This document shows positions 54,068-63,749 of a stretch of DNA of 64,000 nucleotides, piece by piece. A program made the position numbers and the translations under genes. The notes below the pieces were generated by a model, which had not been told where the DNA came from, ran no database searches, and saw only the letters and a program-made list of their open reading frames with translations. This DNA comes from Sphingobacteriales bacterium 44-61 (GTDB lineage: Bacteria > Bacteroidota > Bacteroidia > Chitinophagales > Chitinophagaceae). Position 1 is the first letter of the stretch. Every line of letters starts with the position of its first letter. The DNA lies in NCBI GenBank assembly GCA_001898405.1, contig MKTW01000016.1, positions 124,001 through 188,000 on the forward strand. The letters are read 5' to 3'.

Positions 54068-54874
54068 GTATATCGTAATTTAATATGCTGCTTTCAGCAC
54101 AGGGTTTCAATTGCCTCCATTCCGTCTGACGCTAAACGCTTGTTGTTTGCTGGCATTATATAGCATCCGATTTATGTTTACGGTATTTTGCAAACTATTC
54201 TTTGCCAGGGTATGACGACCGTAGTATTCTTCCACTAAGTTCAGAAATATTTTCTCCATCTACTAAAATTTGAATTCCGGTATTAAAGTGAGCTTGCTAG
54301 AGCTCAGCAAATAAAAAATCGTGGATCGCTCCGCCAATGGTTTTGTAATAAGGTGAACAAGAACTTTTTTTAGAGTTATTTAGGTTAGCCACTATATTTA
54401 ATAATTCAAACGAATTATGCAACTAGCGTTGAAGCCTGATTTTAACAGTCCTACTCGTACGAGTTCATGGTAAGACATTGGCCGAGACTTCGGAGAAACC
54501 GTCTGTTTTTCTTTTGACCTGTAGATGCTTCCAGGTTGGGAGGAATTAAGTATTTCAGGATCTTCCCGGAATAAAGCTTCCTCAAGCGTTTTTCTTACCG
54601 GCTGGAATGAACCGGTTAACCTGTATCATCTGCGACAGTGGATTGGATAGCCCTTCCATATCGTAAGCACAGCAGCTCCCGATAAAGGAGCTTTTTTTTT
54701 GCTTCAAATTATTTGTCAAGTCTCTGTATATCAGATCTTCTGCTGAAGGGACAAAAAAGGGACAACTCAACTTGTCCTTTTTATCGCTTCCGTTTGTGGG
54801 TTCTTTTGTGATGTAATTGTCAAGCAGTCCATTTCCATATTGACTGTAAGGTGTAACCAATAAATGAAAGAACA
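54068..54874. other. Gene-poor region before the transfer genes
   Basis: 807 bases with no convincing gene. A minus-strand frame at 54582-54875 crosses a terminator and is not credible. It probably carries the promoter of the transfer operon near its right end. Confidence 0.5.
54674..54700 (+). terminator. Intrinsic terminator upstream of the transfer genes
   Basis: Stem AGCTCC (54674-54679) with GGAGCT (54687-54692), seven-base loop, followed by nine T residues. No plus-strand gene was found ahead of it, so it may end a small RNA or insulate the transfer operon. Confidence 0.65.
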
Positions 54875-55279
54875 ATGTTGAACGGAATTACCTGGACCCA
54901 GTATTTTATCGCAGTTGCCTTACTTGGACTGCTCTATTACCTATACCTGTTTTTACACTTTGCCCGACGGGCGCAGAAAAAGGAATATGGGGAATTGTAT
55001 GAGACCATTGACAGTGGAGATCCTGCCACAGAAATGGAGATCAGCATAACGGATGAGCTATTTGAAAAGGCTGATGAGCTGATAGAGAAATTAACGATAA
55101 GCATAAGGGGTGAGGACAACAAAGCGCAGCTCCGTGCATTGCTCAGTGCGAGCCTGATGGAATATCCGGAATTGAATATTCCGGCATTCAGAGCTGGCAT
55201 CAACAACCGAATACAGACCGAGTTGGAGAAAAGCGGAGTGATGACGATGAGTGAAGTGGAGATTGATGGACTGTGGTAG
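54875..55279 (+). CDS. Hypothetical protein upstream of traE
   Basis: 134 residues. One N-terminal membrane helix (about 9-29, FIAVALLGLLYYLYLFLHF) is followed by a basic stop-transfer RRAQKK and a soluble helical domain (about 50-134). It lies just ahead of traE in the transfer region, the position of traD-type genes in Bacteroides conjugative transposons, but similarity to TraD could not be confirmed. Likely a minor component of the conjugation apparatus. Confidence 0.65.
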   Translation: MLNGITWTQYFIAVALLGLLYYLYLFLHFARRAQKKEYGELYETIDSGDPATEMEISITDELFEKADELIEKLTISIRGEDNKAQLRALLSASLMEYPELNIPAFRAGINNRIQTELEKSGVMTMSEVEIDGLW

Positions 55280-55501
55280 GTTGAAGTGCGGAGCGCCTGC
55301 TGGTACCTTCCTGCATTGAATTGCAGGAAGGCAACCACCAGCAGCGATGAGTTGCAAATCCCAACAAAAAGATTGCCCACGTACCGCCAGTGCTGTAGAG
55401 CGATGTGATGTTGGAAGGTGTGTGTACGTGGCCACTTTCCCGCCTCTCCCCAGGGGGAGGTTGGGAAAGTTTTTAAAAGTGAAATTGATAAAAACGTGTG
55501 T

Positions 55502-55713
55502 ATGGAAATGTGTGTGAGGAAAGCAGGAAAGACCTGCAAAAAAATGGGTTTTGTTTTAGTGGCCCTATTGATGGCAGTAATGGCCAAGGCACAAAGTGGT
55601 GAAGCGGGAATTGAGGAAGCCAATACCCAGGTGCGAAGTTATTTTGCTGCCGGTACGAACCTGATGTATGCCATTGGGGCTATCGTGGGACTCATCGGAG
55701 CGGTAAAAGTTTA
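55502..55713 (+). CDS. traE: TraE (DUF4134) conjugation protein, exon 1
   Basis: The first 70 residues from the ATG at 55502 (55508 is an alternative). A signal-peptide-like segment (KKMGFVLVALLMAVMAKAQS) precedes the DUF4134 core SYFAAGTNLMYAIGAIVGLI, the hallmark of TraE of Bacteroides conjugative transposons, a small membrane protein of the mating-pair apparatus. Unspliced translation stops at the TAG at 55712-55714, formed by the last two exon bases plus the intron's first G. Without the intron the frame continues at 57622 and gives a 108-residue protein, the normal length for TraE. Confidence 0.88.
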
Positions 55714-57621
55714 GTGTGCCCTGAACTGTGTTGTTGCGTGAATAACAACAACGCAGGTGCTTTGTAAGAGATGAGGGTGGGCCCCTCGAAATCGCCCTAC
55801 AGGGGGAGGTTTCAAACCAGCGTATGCGGCTTTAGTTAAGAGCTTTGGTCGTGAGCGATACGTGAAAAGTCGGACTAGATTCCGGCAGGTGACTATGCAA
55901 AAGGTGAACGCAAGTGAACCGTTGATGAGGTACCGAAATATGGAAGATGATGTCAAAACCGAACTCCTAGACTTGGTTCGGGATAAGCCAGAGGGAAACC
56001 TGCTTACTGCTTTGGCGGCATCCGGTATAGAGACGGCACGAGTTGCATAGAGGCTTTTACAAGGAACAGGGGAACCTGTCGTGGGGATGCTAAGGGAGAA
56101 ATTCAAGCAGAGAACCTGTAAGAATGAGAGTACCGATGCCCTGCACAGGGACAGATCAGTCTGTAGTAGTGTTGAAGCTTCTGTAATGGAAGTGGAGCGA
56201 AGGGACTGACTTATTCAGCGAATTTAATTTAAACAACTAATGAAGAATTAGGAGGATTTGAAATGAAAGACGCAAAGTCATTTGAAATTAAGAAACAGCT
56301 TGTAATGGAAGCTTACAAGAGGGTAAAGGCCAATCAGGGCGCAGCGGGGATCGATGATGTATCGATACTGGACTTTGAGCAAAAGCTCAGGGACAATCTG
56401 TACAAAATCTGGAACCGCATGAGTTCTGGCTGTTACCTTCCTGATCCGGTAAAGTTGGTAGAAATACCTAAAACCGGTGGCGGTAAAAGACCTCTTGGCA
56501 TTCCAACGGTTGAGGATCGTGTGGCTCAGATGGTTGTCGTGATGACAATAGAGCCTGAGATAGAACCACACTTTCATGAAGATTCCTATGCGTATAGGAA
56601 GAACAAATCTGCACATGATGCACTGGCAAAGGCGAAAGATCGCTCATACCTGTTTCATTGGGTGGTAGACCTTGACATCAAGGGGTTCTTCGATAACATA
56701 GACCATAATCTTCTCATCAAAGCCCTGGAAAAGCATGTTAAATGCAAATGGGCGATGTTGTACATCAAACGTTGGTTAACCGTTCCTTACCAGTTAGCAG
56801 ATGGGACGCAAGTGCAAAGAACCAAAGGGGTACCACAAGGCTCGGTAATCGGGCCGATACTGGCAAACCTGTTCCTGCACTACGTGTTCGATGAATGGAT
56901 GAAAAGAAATCATTCTAACATCTCATTCGAACGATACGCTGATGATACCATTGTGCACTGTGTAAGTCTGAAACAGGCCGAATTCATCCAAAAGATGATT
57001 AAGCAGCGGTTAGCGGATTGCAAGCTGGAACTCAATGAGACAAAGACAAAGATTGTGTACTGTAAGAAGAACCATCGTGAAATTGAATACGATATTATCC
57101 AGTTCGATTTCCTTGGTTACACTTTCAGGCCGAGAAGGTCTATCGATCTCCACGGGGAAGTTTTCCTGAATTTCTCACCTGCCATCAGTAAGACGGCCAG
57201 GACGAAAATCTGGGCTACTATCCGGGACTGGAACCACCATTATTGGAACCAGCTTACACTGGAGGAAATCGCAGACAAGATCAATCCTATCATTCAGGGA
57301 TGGATCAACTACTACGGTAAATACAACATCAAAGTGTTGAAGGATATCCTTCAAAGGATCAACATGAAATTGTCTCGTTGGATTCGGAATAAGTTCAAAG
57401 GGTTTAGAAAGCACAAGACACAGGCAATTCACAGGCTGGGAGATATAGCGTTAGCGAAGCCCGATCTGTTTGCTCACTGGTCTTGGGGAGTTAAACCCAC
57501 TGCAAGTCTGCGTAACCGCAAGAAGCTGGCAGTTGGCTGAATAAGAAGAGCCGTATGAGAGGAGACTTTCACGTACGGTTCTGTGAGAGGTTTGGGGTGC
57601 GATTCCCCTTACCTACTCGAT
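55714..57621 (+). mobile_element. Group II intron 2, inserted inside traE
   Basis: 1908 bases, starting GTGTG (the GUGYG consensus) and ending CCTACTCGAT (the AY consensus). Domain V is at about 57548-57581 (GAGCCGTATGAG...TACGGTTC), followed by domain VI. It encodes one reverse transcriptase. Both ends are fixed by the traE frame: joining 55713 to 57622 restores a TAC codon and continuous coding. It is similar in length and ribozyme segments to intron 1 but is not a recent copy, since the two proteins differ substantially. Confidence 0.92.
56263..57540 (+). CDS. ltrA: Group II intron reverse transcriptase/maturase (intron 2)
   Basis: 425 residues with a strong ribosome-binding site (AGGAGG at 56250-56255). 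Reverse transcriptase active site FERYADDTIVHCV and the preceding KGVPQGSVIGPILANLFLHY; domain X near residues 325-385 (with NPIIQGWINYYGKY). No HNH endonuclease; the C-terminus ends after FAHWSWGVKPT with a basic tail. It presumably helps splice the intron out of the traE transcript and mediates its mobility. Confidence 0.94.
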   Translation: MKDAKSFEIKKQLVMEAYKRVKANQGAAGIDDVSILDFEQKLRDNLYKIWNRMSSGCYLPDPVKLVEIPKTGGGKRPLGIPTVEDRVAQMVVVMTIEPEIEPHFHEDSYAYRKNKSAHDALAKAKDRSYLFHWVVDLDIKGFFDNIDHNLLIKALEKHVKCKWAMLYIKRWLTVPYQLADGTQVQRTKGVPQGSVIGPILANLFLHYVFDEWMKRNHSNISFERYADDTIVHCVSLKQAEFIQKMIKQRLADCKLELNETKTKIVYCKKNHREIEYDIIQFDFLGYTFRPRRSIDLHGEVFLNFSPAISKTARTKIWATIRDWNHHYWNQLTLEEIADKINPIIQGWINYYGKYNIKVLKDILQRINMKLSRWIRNKFKGFRKHKTQAIHRLGDIALAKPDLFAHWSWGVKPTASLRNRKKLAVG

Positions 57622-57736
57622 CCAGAAGTGGAACCAGGGCGACCAGGATACTTCCAAGGTTGCCGCAGCATGGTTCGGCAGTTGCATTTTTCTGGTGGTC
57701 GTTACCACCATTATCAAATCATTTTTTGGTTTATAA
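57622..57736 (+). CDS. traE: TraE (DUF4134) conjugation protein, exon 2
   Basis: The first base completes a tyrosine codon begun in exon 1; the following 37 codons read QKWNQGDQDTSKVAAAWFGS and then a membrane helix ending FFGL and a stop. This is the normal C-terminus of TraE/DUF4134 (in other elements VYxKWNxGDxDT...). The exon has no start codon of its own, so the protein can only be made after splicing. Confidence 0.88.
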
Positions 57737-57747
57737 AACACTCAGGG

Positions 57748-58179
57748 ATGCAGGAATTACTGAAAGAAAAGCTACGTGCCTACCTGGTGAGCCATAACCC
57801 GGACCTGCTTTTGAAGCTGCAGGGTAACATCAGTATCACCAACTACCTTAATGATAAGGTAGTTGGCGTACTGCCAATGGCACAACAATTACTGGAAGAA
57901 GGTAGACCCGGTTATGTGATCGAGGAATTGTGCCTGAATGCACTTACCGAAGATCTCCGGCCATCAAAGTTCAACTATATCCAGCAGGTTCTGGAAGATG
58001 AGTTCCCGGAGGAATATCAAAAATTTAAGGAAGCCGGTGTGCTCACCTATGAAACGATGAACATGGTGGAAGCCTGTGCTTCGCTTTTTGAAAGCTATGC
58101 GTTCAATGAAGCCAATGAGGGCAATCGTTTTTTGCGCTATGCGATCATTGCCGGAGTACATGATTATCTCCTGGATTGA
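57748..58179 (+). CDS. DUF1896-family ICE protein
   Basis: 143 residues from the ATG at 57748 (MQELLKEKLRAYL), 11 bases after the traE stop. Helical, soluble, with the LNDKVVGVLPMAQQLLEEGR and EEYQKFKEAGVLTYE segments of the DUF1896 family found on Bacteroidota ICEs next to the large methylase-helicase gene. The frame is open further upstream, but that part is intron and traE sequence. Function not established. Confidence 0.82.
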   Translation: MQELLKEKLRAYLVSHNPDLLLKLQGNISITNYLNDKVVGVLPMAQQLLEEGRPGYVIEELCLNALTEDLRPSKFNYIQQVLEDEFPEEYQKFKEAGVLTYETMNMVEACASLFESYAFNEANEGNRFLRYAIIAGVHDYLLD

Positions 58180-58218
58180 AGCGTAATGAATTAGTGAGGG
58201 TAAAGAGAAATCAGTGGA

Positions 58219-61200
58219 ATGGGATATTCAGTATTACAAAAATTAAGGGGTAACATCGAGGCCATTGGCATAGCGCTGAGGCACGAAGCGGGAACGGCAT
58301 TGAGCCGGGTAAACCGTGAGGTGCTGATGGGCTATGCCGGTTTCGGTGGTATAAAGACTATCCTTTATCCAGATGGTCCCAAAGAAGAATGGACCAGGCA
58401 GGGTGCCACCGATAGCGACCTGGATCAGCATAAGGATATTCTGGCATTACATGGGCTATTAAGACAGCATTTTGATGACCAGCAGTATAAAGAGATTGTG
58501 GCATCGCTTAAGGAAAGTGTATTGAGTGCATTTTATACGCCTGCGGTGGTTCCAGCTGTTTTGTATCAGGTACTTGGTGAAAAAGGGATATTACCTCAAA
58601 GGATCTATGAACCCTCTGCCGGTGCAGGCATATTTATTACTGAAGCCTTCCATGCTTTTCCTGAATTAAAGGAAGTGAAGGCTGTTGAAAAAGACCTGCT
58701 CACCAGCCGGATACTCAACACCCTACTCAGTGATAGTCCGGTGCCTGCCCAAGTCATGGCCAAAGGCTTTGAAGAGAGTAACCATAATGAAAACGGCAAT
58801 TATGATCTGGTGGTCAGCAATATTCCCTTCGGCAATTATTCAGTCTATGACCCTTCTTATCCCGATAAATCCATTTCAGGCAAAATACACAACTACTTTT
58901 TTGCCAAAGGGCTTGATAAACTGGCCCATGGTGGACTGATGGCATTTGTGACGACTTCGGCATTTCTAAATACGCCATCCAATGAAAAAGTCAGGGAGTA
59001 TTTGTTCAAACGGGCAGATTTTGTTTCACTGACGATCATGCCCGACAACCTGATGACCGATACAGGGAATACTCAGGCGCCTACACATCTGCTCATAGTC
59101 CAAAAAAATACGAGCAAAAAAGAGATCAGCAAGGACGAGTACCTGCTGATCGAAACAGAACAAAGGAAGGCAGAGGATGGTTCCTACAATATTAACAGAT
59201 ATGTAGCCGCACATGAAAACCATATTGCCGTCGGGGACAACATTAAGGATGGTAAAGACCAATATGGAAAACCTTCCAGGGAATACCGGCAAGATGGAAC
59301 AATAGCAGGCATTGCTGAAAAGTTAAAACACAATCTGGAAACTGACTTCGATGAACGCTTTAACGTCAGCGCTTTCCAAAGGATCAGCTTCATCAATGAA
59401 ACAGCAGCGGTAGAAAAAAAACAGTTTGAATATTTGCCCATGCCACCCAGCCAGGCACAGGAAGCAGCCAGCCTTCAATTGGGTTTGTTTGATGCCATGC
59501 CTGCTGCAACCGTCAGCCGTGCCCTGGATTATATCAGTGAAGGGGATGCAAAGATGGTACAGCGCGGTACTGCCAGAATGATCAGCACGATCAGTACTAC
59601 TGACCGGCCTTCACATGAAAGTCTGGTCTTGCTTACTGCTCAATCCCATCAGAAAGGCCGCTATCTGTATAAGCTCTATGCCAATGTCAATGACATTGCA
59701 TTACCTGCAGGCTGGTGTAATGCGGATCAGCTGGATGTTGAACTAAAGGAGCTTTCTAATTCCCTGAGGCAATTTGACCATCAATACATCTATAGCGGAG
59801 ATGGTGATTTTAAAAAGATGTTCGCCCTTGAAAAGGATGCTCAGGTATTGGTGTACGGTCTGAAACCCTTTTATAAAGAAGGAATGCTGTTTCAGTTAAA
59901 CGGAAAAATCGGTTTGCTGGAACATCTTGATGAAAATCTGGACCGTGGCATTTTTAGTGAATTTCCACAACAGGGGCGTTCCAGCTTTTATCAGGATTAT
60001 ATCGGTCTGCGCAATCACTATCTGGCTTTAGATGGCGCTTTGGAAAATCCCAAAGAAAAATGGGAGCAGATGAATCGTCTGTACGAGCATTTTGTGCTAT
60101 CCTTTGGGCAACTGAATACGCCTCAAAATGCTGCCTTGATACGTAAGGATGCCGCTTTTGGTCCTACTATTCTGGGTTCTCTGGAACGCAAGAGCAATAA
60201 TGCTTTTATTAAAGCCGATGTGTTATTGGGAACTTTGGAAAAGAAACCACAGGTTTTTCATACGGATCATCCTTTGGAAGCACTGGCGCGAAGCCTGAAT
60301 GATACCGGAAAGGTATCCACCGGGTTTATTGCTGCTGCACTGGAAAAGGATGAGGACCATGTGGTGGCTGCTTTGCAAGGTCATATTTATCTTGATCCGG
60401 TATCTGGCGGTTGGCTTACTGCTGATCACTACCTGAGTGGTAATGTCATTGAAAAACTGAAAGCGGCCAGCCGTGCGGCTGCCAACTCACCCGATAATCC
60501 ATACCTACAGGAAAGCCTGGAAGCCATCAGAAGCGTACAACCCGAGCGTATTCCCTTTGCGCTGCTTGATTTCAACTTTGGCGAACGCTGGATACCTGCG
60601 GACTATTACAGCCGCTATGCCAGTGAGGTATTTGAACTATCCACACAGGTGATCTACTTCTCCTCAATGGATACCTACAAAGTAAAAGCCGAGAGGAACA
60701 ATGTAAAGCTCAGCCAGGAATATGCCATCCGTCCCAAGAGCGGGAAAAATATGTATGGTGAAAACCTGATGGAACATGCCCTTGAAAACACGGCACCGCT
60801 TTTTACCTATGAGGTGAAGAGTGGCGAAGAAAGCAGGCGCTATCCCGACAGTGAAGCCACTCAACTGGCCCACCAAAAAATAGAACGCCTACGTCAGGGC
60901 TTCAATGAGTGGTTACAGCAATTGCCTGTTGAGGAAAAGCTAAAGCTGGAAACGTTGTATAACGAGACATTTAACTGTTACCGGTTGCGTGAGTATGATG
61001 GCAGCCATCAACAATTTCCGGGCTTTGACCGAAAAAACTTAGGCATTGAAAACCCTTATCGTTCTCAGTACAATGCAGTGTGGCGTATTGTGCAGAACCG
61101 TGGTGCATTGATAGATCATGAAGTGGGTTTGGGTAAAACCCTGACGATGATTCTGGCTGCACAGGAAATGAAGCGTCTGGGCATTTGCCAGAAACCGATG

Positions 61201-63720
61201 ATCCTGGCATTGAAAGCCAATGTTGATCAGATCAGGGATACCTACCAGCTGGCTTATCCCGGAGCCCGCATTATTGCCCCCAATCCAGAAGACTTCAGCC
61301 CGGCAAACCGGGTAAGGCTTTTCCATGAAATCAGGAACAACAAATTTGACTGTGTAATTATTACGCACGATCAGTTTGCCAAGATTCCGCAGTCGAGGGA
61401 GGTTCAGCAGAAGATTTTTACCATAGAGCTTGAAAATGTGGAACGCGATATGGAAACGGCCAGGAGCCTAACGGGTGAAACTTCCAAGCAAATGCTGAAG
61501 GGCTTGGAGATCCGTAAGAAAAATTTAGCGAACAGTTTAAAGTCGGTTGCTAAACTTATAGAAGAAAAAAAAGACGATGGTATTGACTTCGTAAAAATGG
61601 GGATAGATCATCTGTTTGTGGATGAAAGCCATAAATTTAAGAACCTCACTTTTACGACACGCCATAATCGGGTGGCCGGTTTGGGAAATGTGGAAGGCAG
61701 CCAAAAGGCATTGAATCTGCTTTTTGCGGTCAGGACGCTTCAACACAAGTTTGACAGTGACATTTGCGCGACCTTCTTATCTGGCACGCCCATCAGCAAT
61801 AGCCTTACCGAACTTTATCTCATCTTCAAATACCTGCGTCCAAGAGAAATGGAGCGTCAGGGTATTTCAAATTTTGATGGATGGGCGGCCGTTTTCGCCA
61901 AGAAGACTACGGATTTTGAGTTTAGTGTAACCAATGAAATCATTGCCAAGGAGCGGTTCAGGCACTTCATTAAAGTACCGGAGCTGGCCTTGTTCTATAA
62001 TGAGATTACGGATTATAAAACTGCATTGCACATCAAGCTGGATAAGCCGGAGGTGGATGAAACACTGGTTAATATCGCGCCTACCTCGGATCAACAGCAG
62101 TTTATTAAAAGGCTGATGGAATTTGCCCGGACCGGCAATGCCGAGTTGATTGGCAGGCCACCCTTAAGCAAGACAGAAGATCTGGCAAGAATGCTCATTG
62201 CAACCAATATGGCCAAAAAGATGGCGCTGGATATGCGATTGATCAAGGAAAGCTATGCCGACCATCCCAACAGTAAGGTCAATGTATGCGCAAGGCAGGT
62301 AGCGAAGGTCTATCATGAAAGTAGTCCAAACAAAGGAACGCAGCTCGTTTTCTGCGATATAGGAACTCCAAACACAGATGGGTTCAATATTTACGATGCC
62401 CTGAAGGAAAAGCTGGTCAGGGATTTTCGGGTGCCAGCGCATGAAATTTCTTTTATCCATGATAGCGCATGGGCAAATCCCAGATTGAAGCCGGGCATGT
62501 TCAGGAAGATGAATGAAGGCAAGATCCGGGTATTGTTTGGCAGTACGGAAAAAGCCGGAACCGGCTTAAATGTACAGCGCAGAATGGTGGCCATGCACCA
62601 CCTGGATATACCGTGGAAGCCTTCGGAACTCGAACAGCGCAACGGTCGAGGTGCACGACAGGGCAATATTGTTGCCAAAAACCATTATGGCAATAAGGTG
62701 AGGAACTATATCTATGCTACTGAGCAGTCACTGGATAATTACAAGTTTAACCTGTTAAAGAACAAGCAGCTGTTCATCAGCCAGATGAAAAACAATAACC
62801 TCAATGTACGCAGTATAGATGAGGGTTCGCTTGATGAAAAAAGCGGGATGAATTTCGCTGAATACATTGCCATACTTTCAGGAGATACCACCTTATTGGA
62901 AAAAGCCAAGCTCGATAAACAGATTGCCGTTCTGGAAAATTTGAAAAAGGCGCATTTTAAAGCCGTTTTTTCTGACAAATGGAATCTTCAAAATATGGAA
63001 GAGCGCAGCGAAAAAATTGCTTCGCAGTTGGTACAGCTCAAAGCTGACCAGGAACATTACCATCAGCAGTTGGTGCATGGTAAAGACGGTACAAAGGCAA
63101 ATCCCATCCGCCTGGAAGGGATATCAAGTGTAGATGCAGCAACCATTGGTAAACGGATTATCTACCTGCAACAGCAACAATTGTCCAGTTATGAACCCCT
63201 CAGGATCGGCAGCCTGTACGGATATGATCTGTTTGTCCGGCATAATCGAGAGTTGTTCTCTGCACAACCTGGGAATACCTTTTATGCCAGCAGAAATGAA
63301 ACAGGCATTCGCTATACCTATAATGATGGTCATCCCAATTCTGACAACCCAAAACTTGCTGCCCGGTATTTTCTCAATTCCATTGACCAGGTAGACAATT
63401 TACTGGAAAGGCATATCAGGGAATTTGCCAGATTGGAAAAAGACATCAAGATGCTGCAGCGCGTGGTTGAAAAGCCTTTTGAAAAAGAAAAGGAACTGGC
63501 CGAACTAAAATTAAAGGCAGAAAACCTGGAAAGGGAAATCAGTCTTAACATACAAAAAAGTCAGATGAAGCAGAACGGTGATGTGAATGAGGTTGAGGAA
63601 AGAATCACGGAAACAAAGATCATTAAGCTCGCACCAGAAAATGACGGCAAGAGTTTTTCCATGATACAACCTCAGGAAAGTGGAGCGAAGATGAATAAAA
63701 AAAAGAAAATGAGGATGTAA
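58219..63720 (+). CDS. Giant DNA methylase-helicase fusion protein
   Basis: 1833 residues. The N-terminal N6-adenine methylase-like domain has the SAM-binding motif YEPSAGAGIFITEAF near residue 134 and the catalytic-type motif SNIPFGNY near 200, where the usual NPPF/NPPY reads NIPF. A long middle region follows. The C-terminal SNF2/DEAD-like helicase has Walker A HEVGLGKT near 968, DESH near 1134, GTPISNSLTELY near 1193 and motifs V-VI GTGLNVQ...NGRGARQG near 1455-1480, and the last 250 residues are coiled coil. The family is standard on Bacteroidota ICEs and resembles phage P1 DarB-type antirestriction proteins. It may protect or process DNA during transfer. Confidence 0.88.
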   Translation: MGYSVLQKLRGNIEAIGIALRHEAGTALSRVNREVLMGYAGFGGIKTILYPDGPKEEWTRQGATDSDLDQHKDILALHGLLRQHFDDQQYKEIVASLKESVLSAFYTPAVVPAVLYQVLGEKGILPQRIYEPSAGAGIFITEAFHAFPELKEVKAVEKDLLTSRILNTLLSDSPVPAQVMAKGFEESNHNENGNYDLVVSNIPFGNYSVYDPSYPDKSISGKIHNYFFAKGLDKLAHGGLMAFVTTSAFLNTPSNEKVREYLFKRADFVSLTIMPDNLMTDTGNTQAPTHLLIVQKNTSKKEISKDEYLLIETEQRKAEDGSYNINRYVAAHENHIAVGDNIKDGKDQYGKPSREYRQDGTIAGIAEKLKHNLETDFDERFNVSAFQRISFINETAAVEKKQFEYLPMPPSQAQEAASLQLGLFDAMPAATVSRALDYISEGDAKMVQRGTARMISTISTTDRPSHESLVLLTAQSHQKGRYLYKLYANVNDIALPAGWCNADQLDVELKELSNSLRQFDHQYIYSGDGDFKKMFALEKDAQVLVYGLKPFYKEGMLFQLNGKIGLLEHLDENLDRGIFSEFPQQGRSSFYQDYIGLRNHYLALDGALENPKEKWEQMNRLYEHFVLSFGQLNTPQNAALIRKDAAFGPTILGSLERKSNNAFIKADVLLGTLEKKPQVFHTDHPLEALARSLNDTGKVSTGFIAAALEKDEDHVVAALQGHIYLDPVSGGWLTADHYLSGNVIEKLKAASRAAANSPDNPYLQESLEAIRSVQPERIPFALLDFNFGERWIPADYYSRYASEVFELSTQVIYFSSMDTYKVKAERNNVKLSQEYAIRPKSGKNMYGENLMEHALENTAPLFTYEVKSGEESRRYPDSEATQLAHQKIERLRQGFNEWLQQLPVEEKLKLETLYNETFNCYRLREYDGSHQQFPGFDRKNLGIENPYRSQYNAVWRIVQNRGALIDHEVGLGKTLTMILAAQEMKRLGICQKPMILALKANVDQIRDTYQLAYPGARIIAPNPEDFSPANRVRLFHEIRNNKFDCVIITHDQFAKIPQSREVQQKIFTIELENVERDMETARSLTGETSKQMLKGLEIRKKNLANSLKSVAKLIEEKKDDGIDFVKMGIDHLFVDESHKFKNLTFTTRHNRVAGLGNVEGSQKALNLLFAVRTLQHKFDSDICATFLSGTPISNSLTELYLIFKYLRPREMERQGISNFDGWAAVFAKKTTDFEFSVTNEIIAKERFRHFIKVPELALFYNEITDYKTALHIKLDKPEVDETLVNIAPTSDQQQFIKRLMEFARTGNAELIGRPPLSKTEDLARMLIATNMAKKMALDMRLIKESYADHPNSKVNVCARQVAKVYHESSPNKGTQLVFCDIGTPNTDGFNIYDALKEKLVRDFRVPAHEISFIHDSAWANPRLKPGMFRKMNEGKIRVLFGSTEKAGTGLNVQRRMVAMHHLDIPWKPSELEQRNGRGARQGNIVAKNHYGNKVRNYIYATEQSLDNYKFNLLKNKQLFISQMKNNNLNVRSIDEGSLDEKSGMNFAEYIAILSGDTTLLEKAKLDKQIAVLENLKKAHFKAVFSDKWNLQNMEERSEKIASQLVQLKADQEHYHQQLVHGKDGTKANPIRLEGISSVDAATIGKRIIYLQQQQLSSYEPLRIGSLYGYDLFVRHNRELFSAQPGNTFYASRNETGIRYTYNDGHPNSDNPKLAARYFLNSIDQVDNLLERHIREFARLEKDIKMLQRVVEKPFEKEKELAELKLKAENLEREISLNIQKSQMKQNGDVNEVEERITETKIIKLAPENDGKSFSMIQPQESGAKMNKKKKMRM

Positions 63721-63749
63721 ACTGAAAGTTAACTATAAATAGATGAGGT

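Noticed and set aside
54582-54875. 97-codon minus-strand frame before the transfer genes
   Set aside because: It runs across a clear intrinsic terminator and has a composition unlike a real protein.
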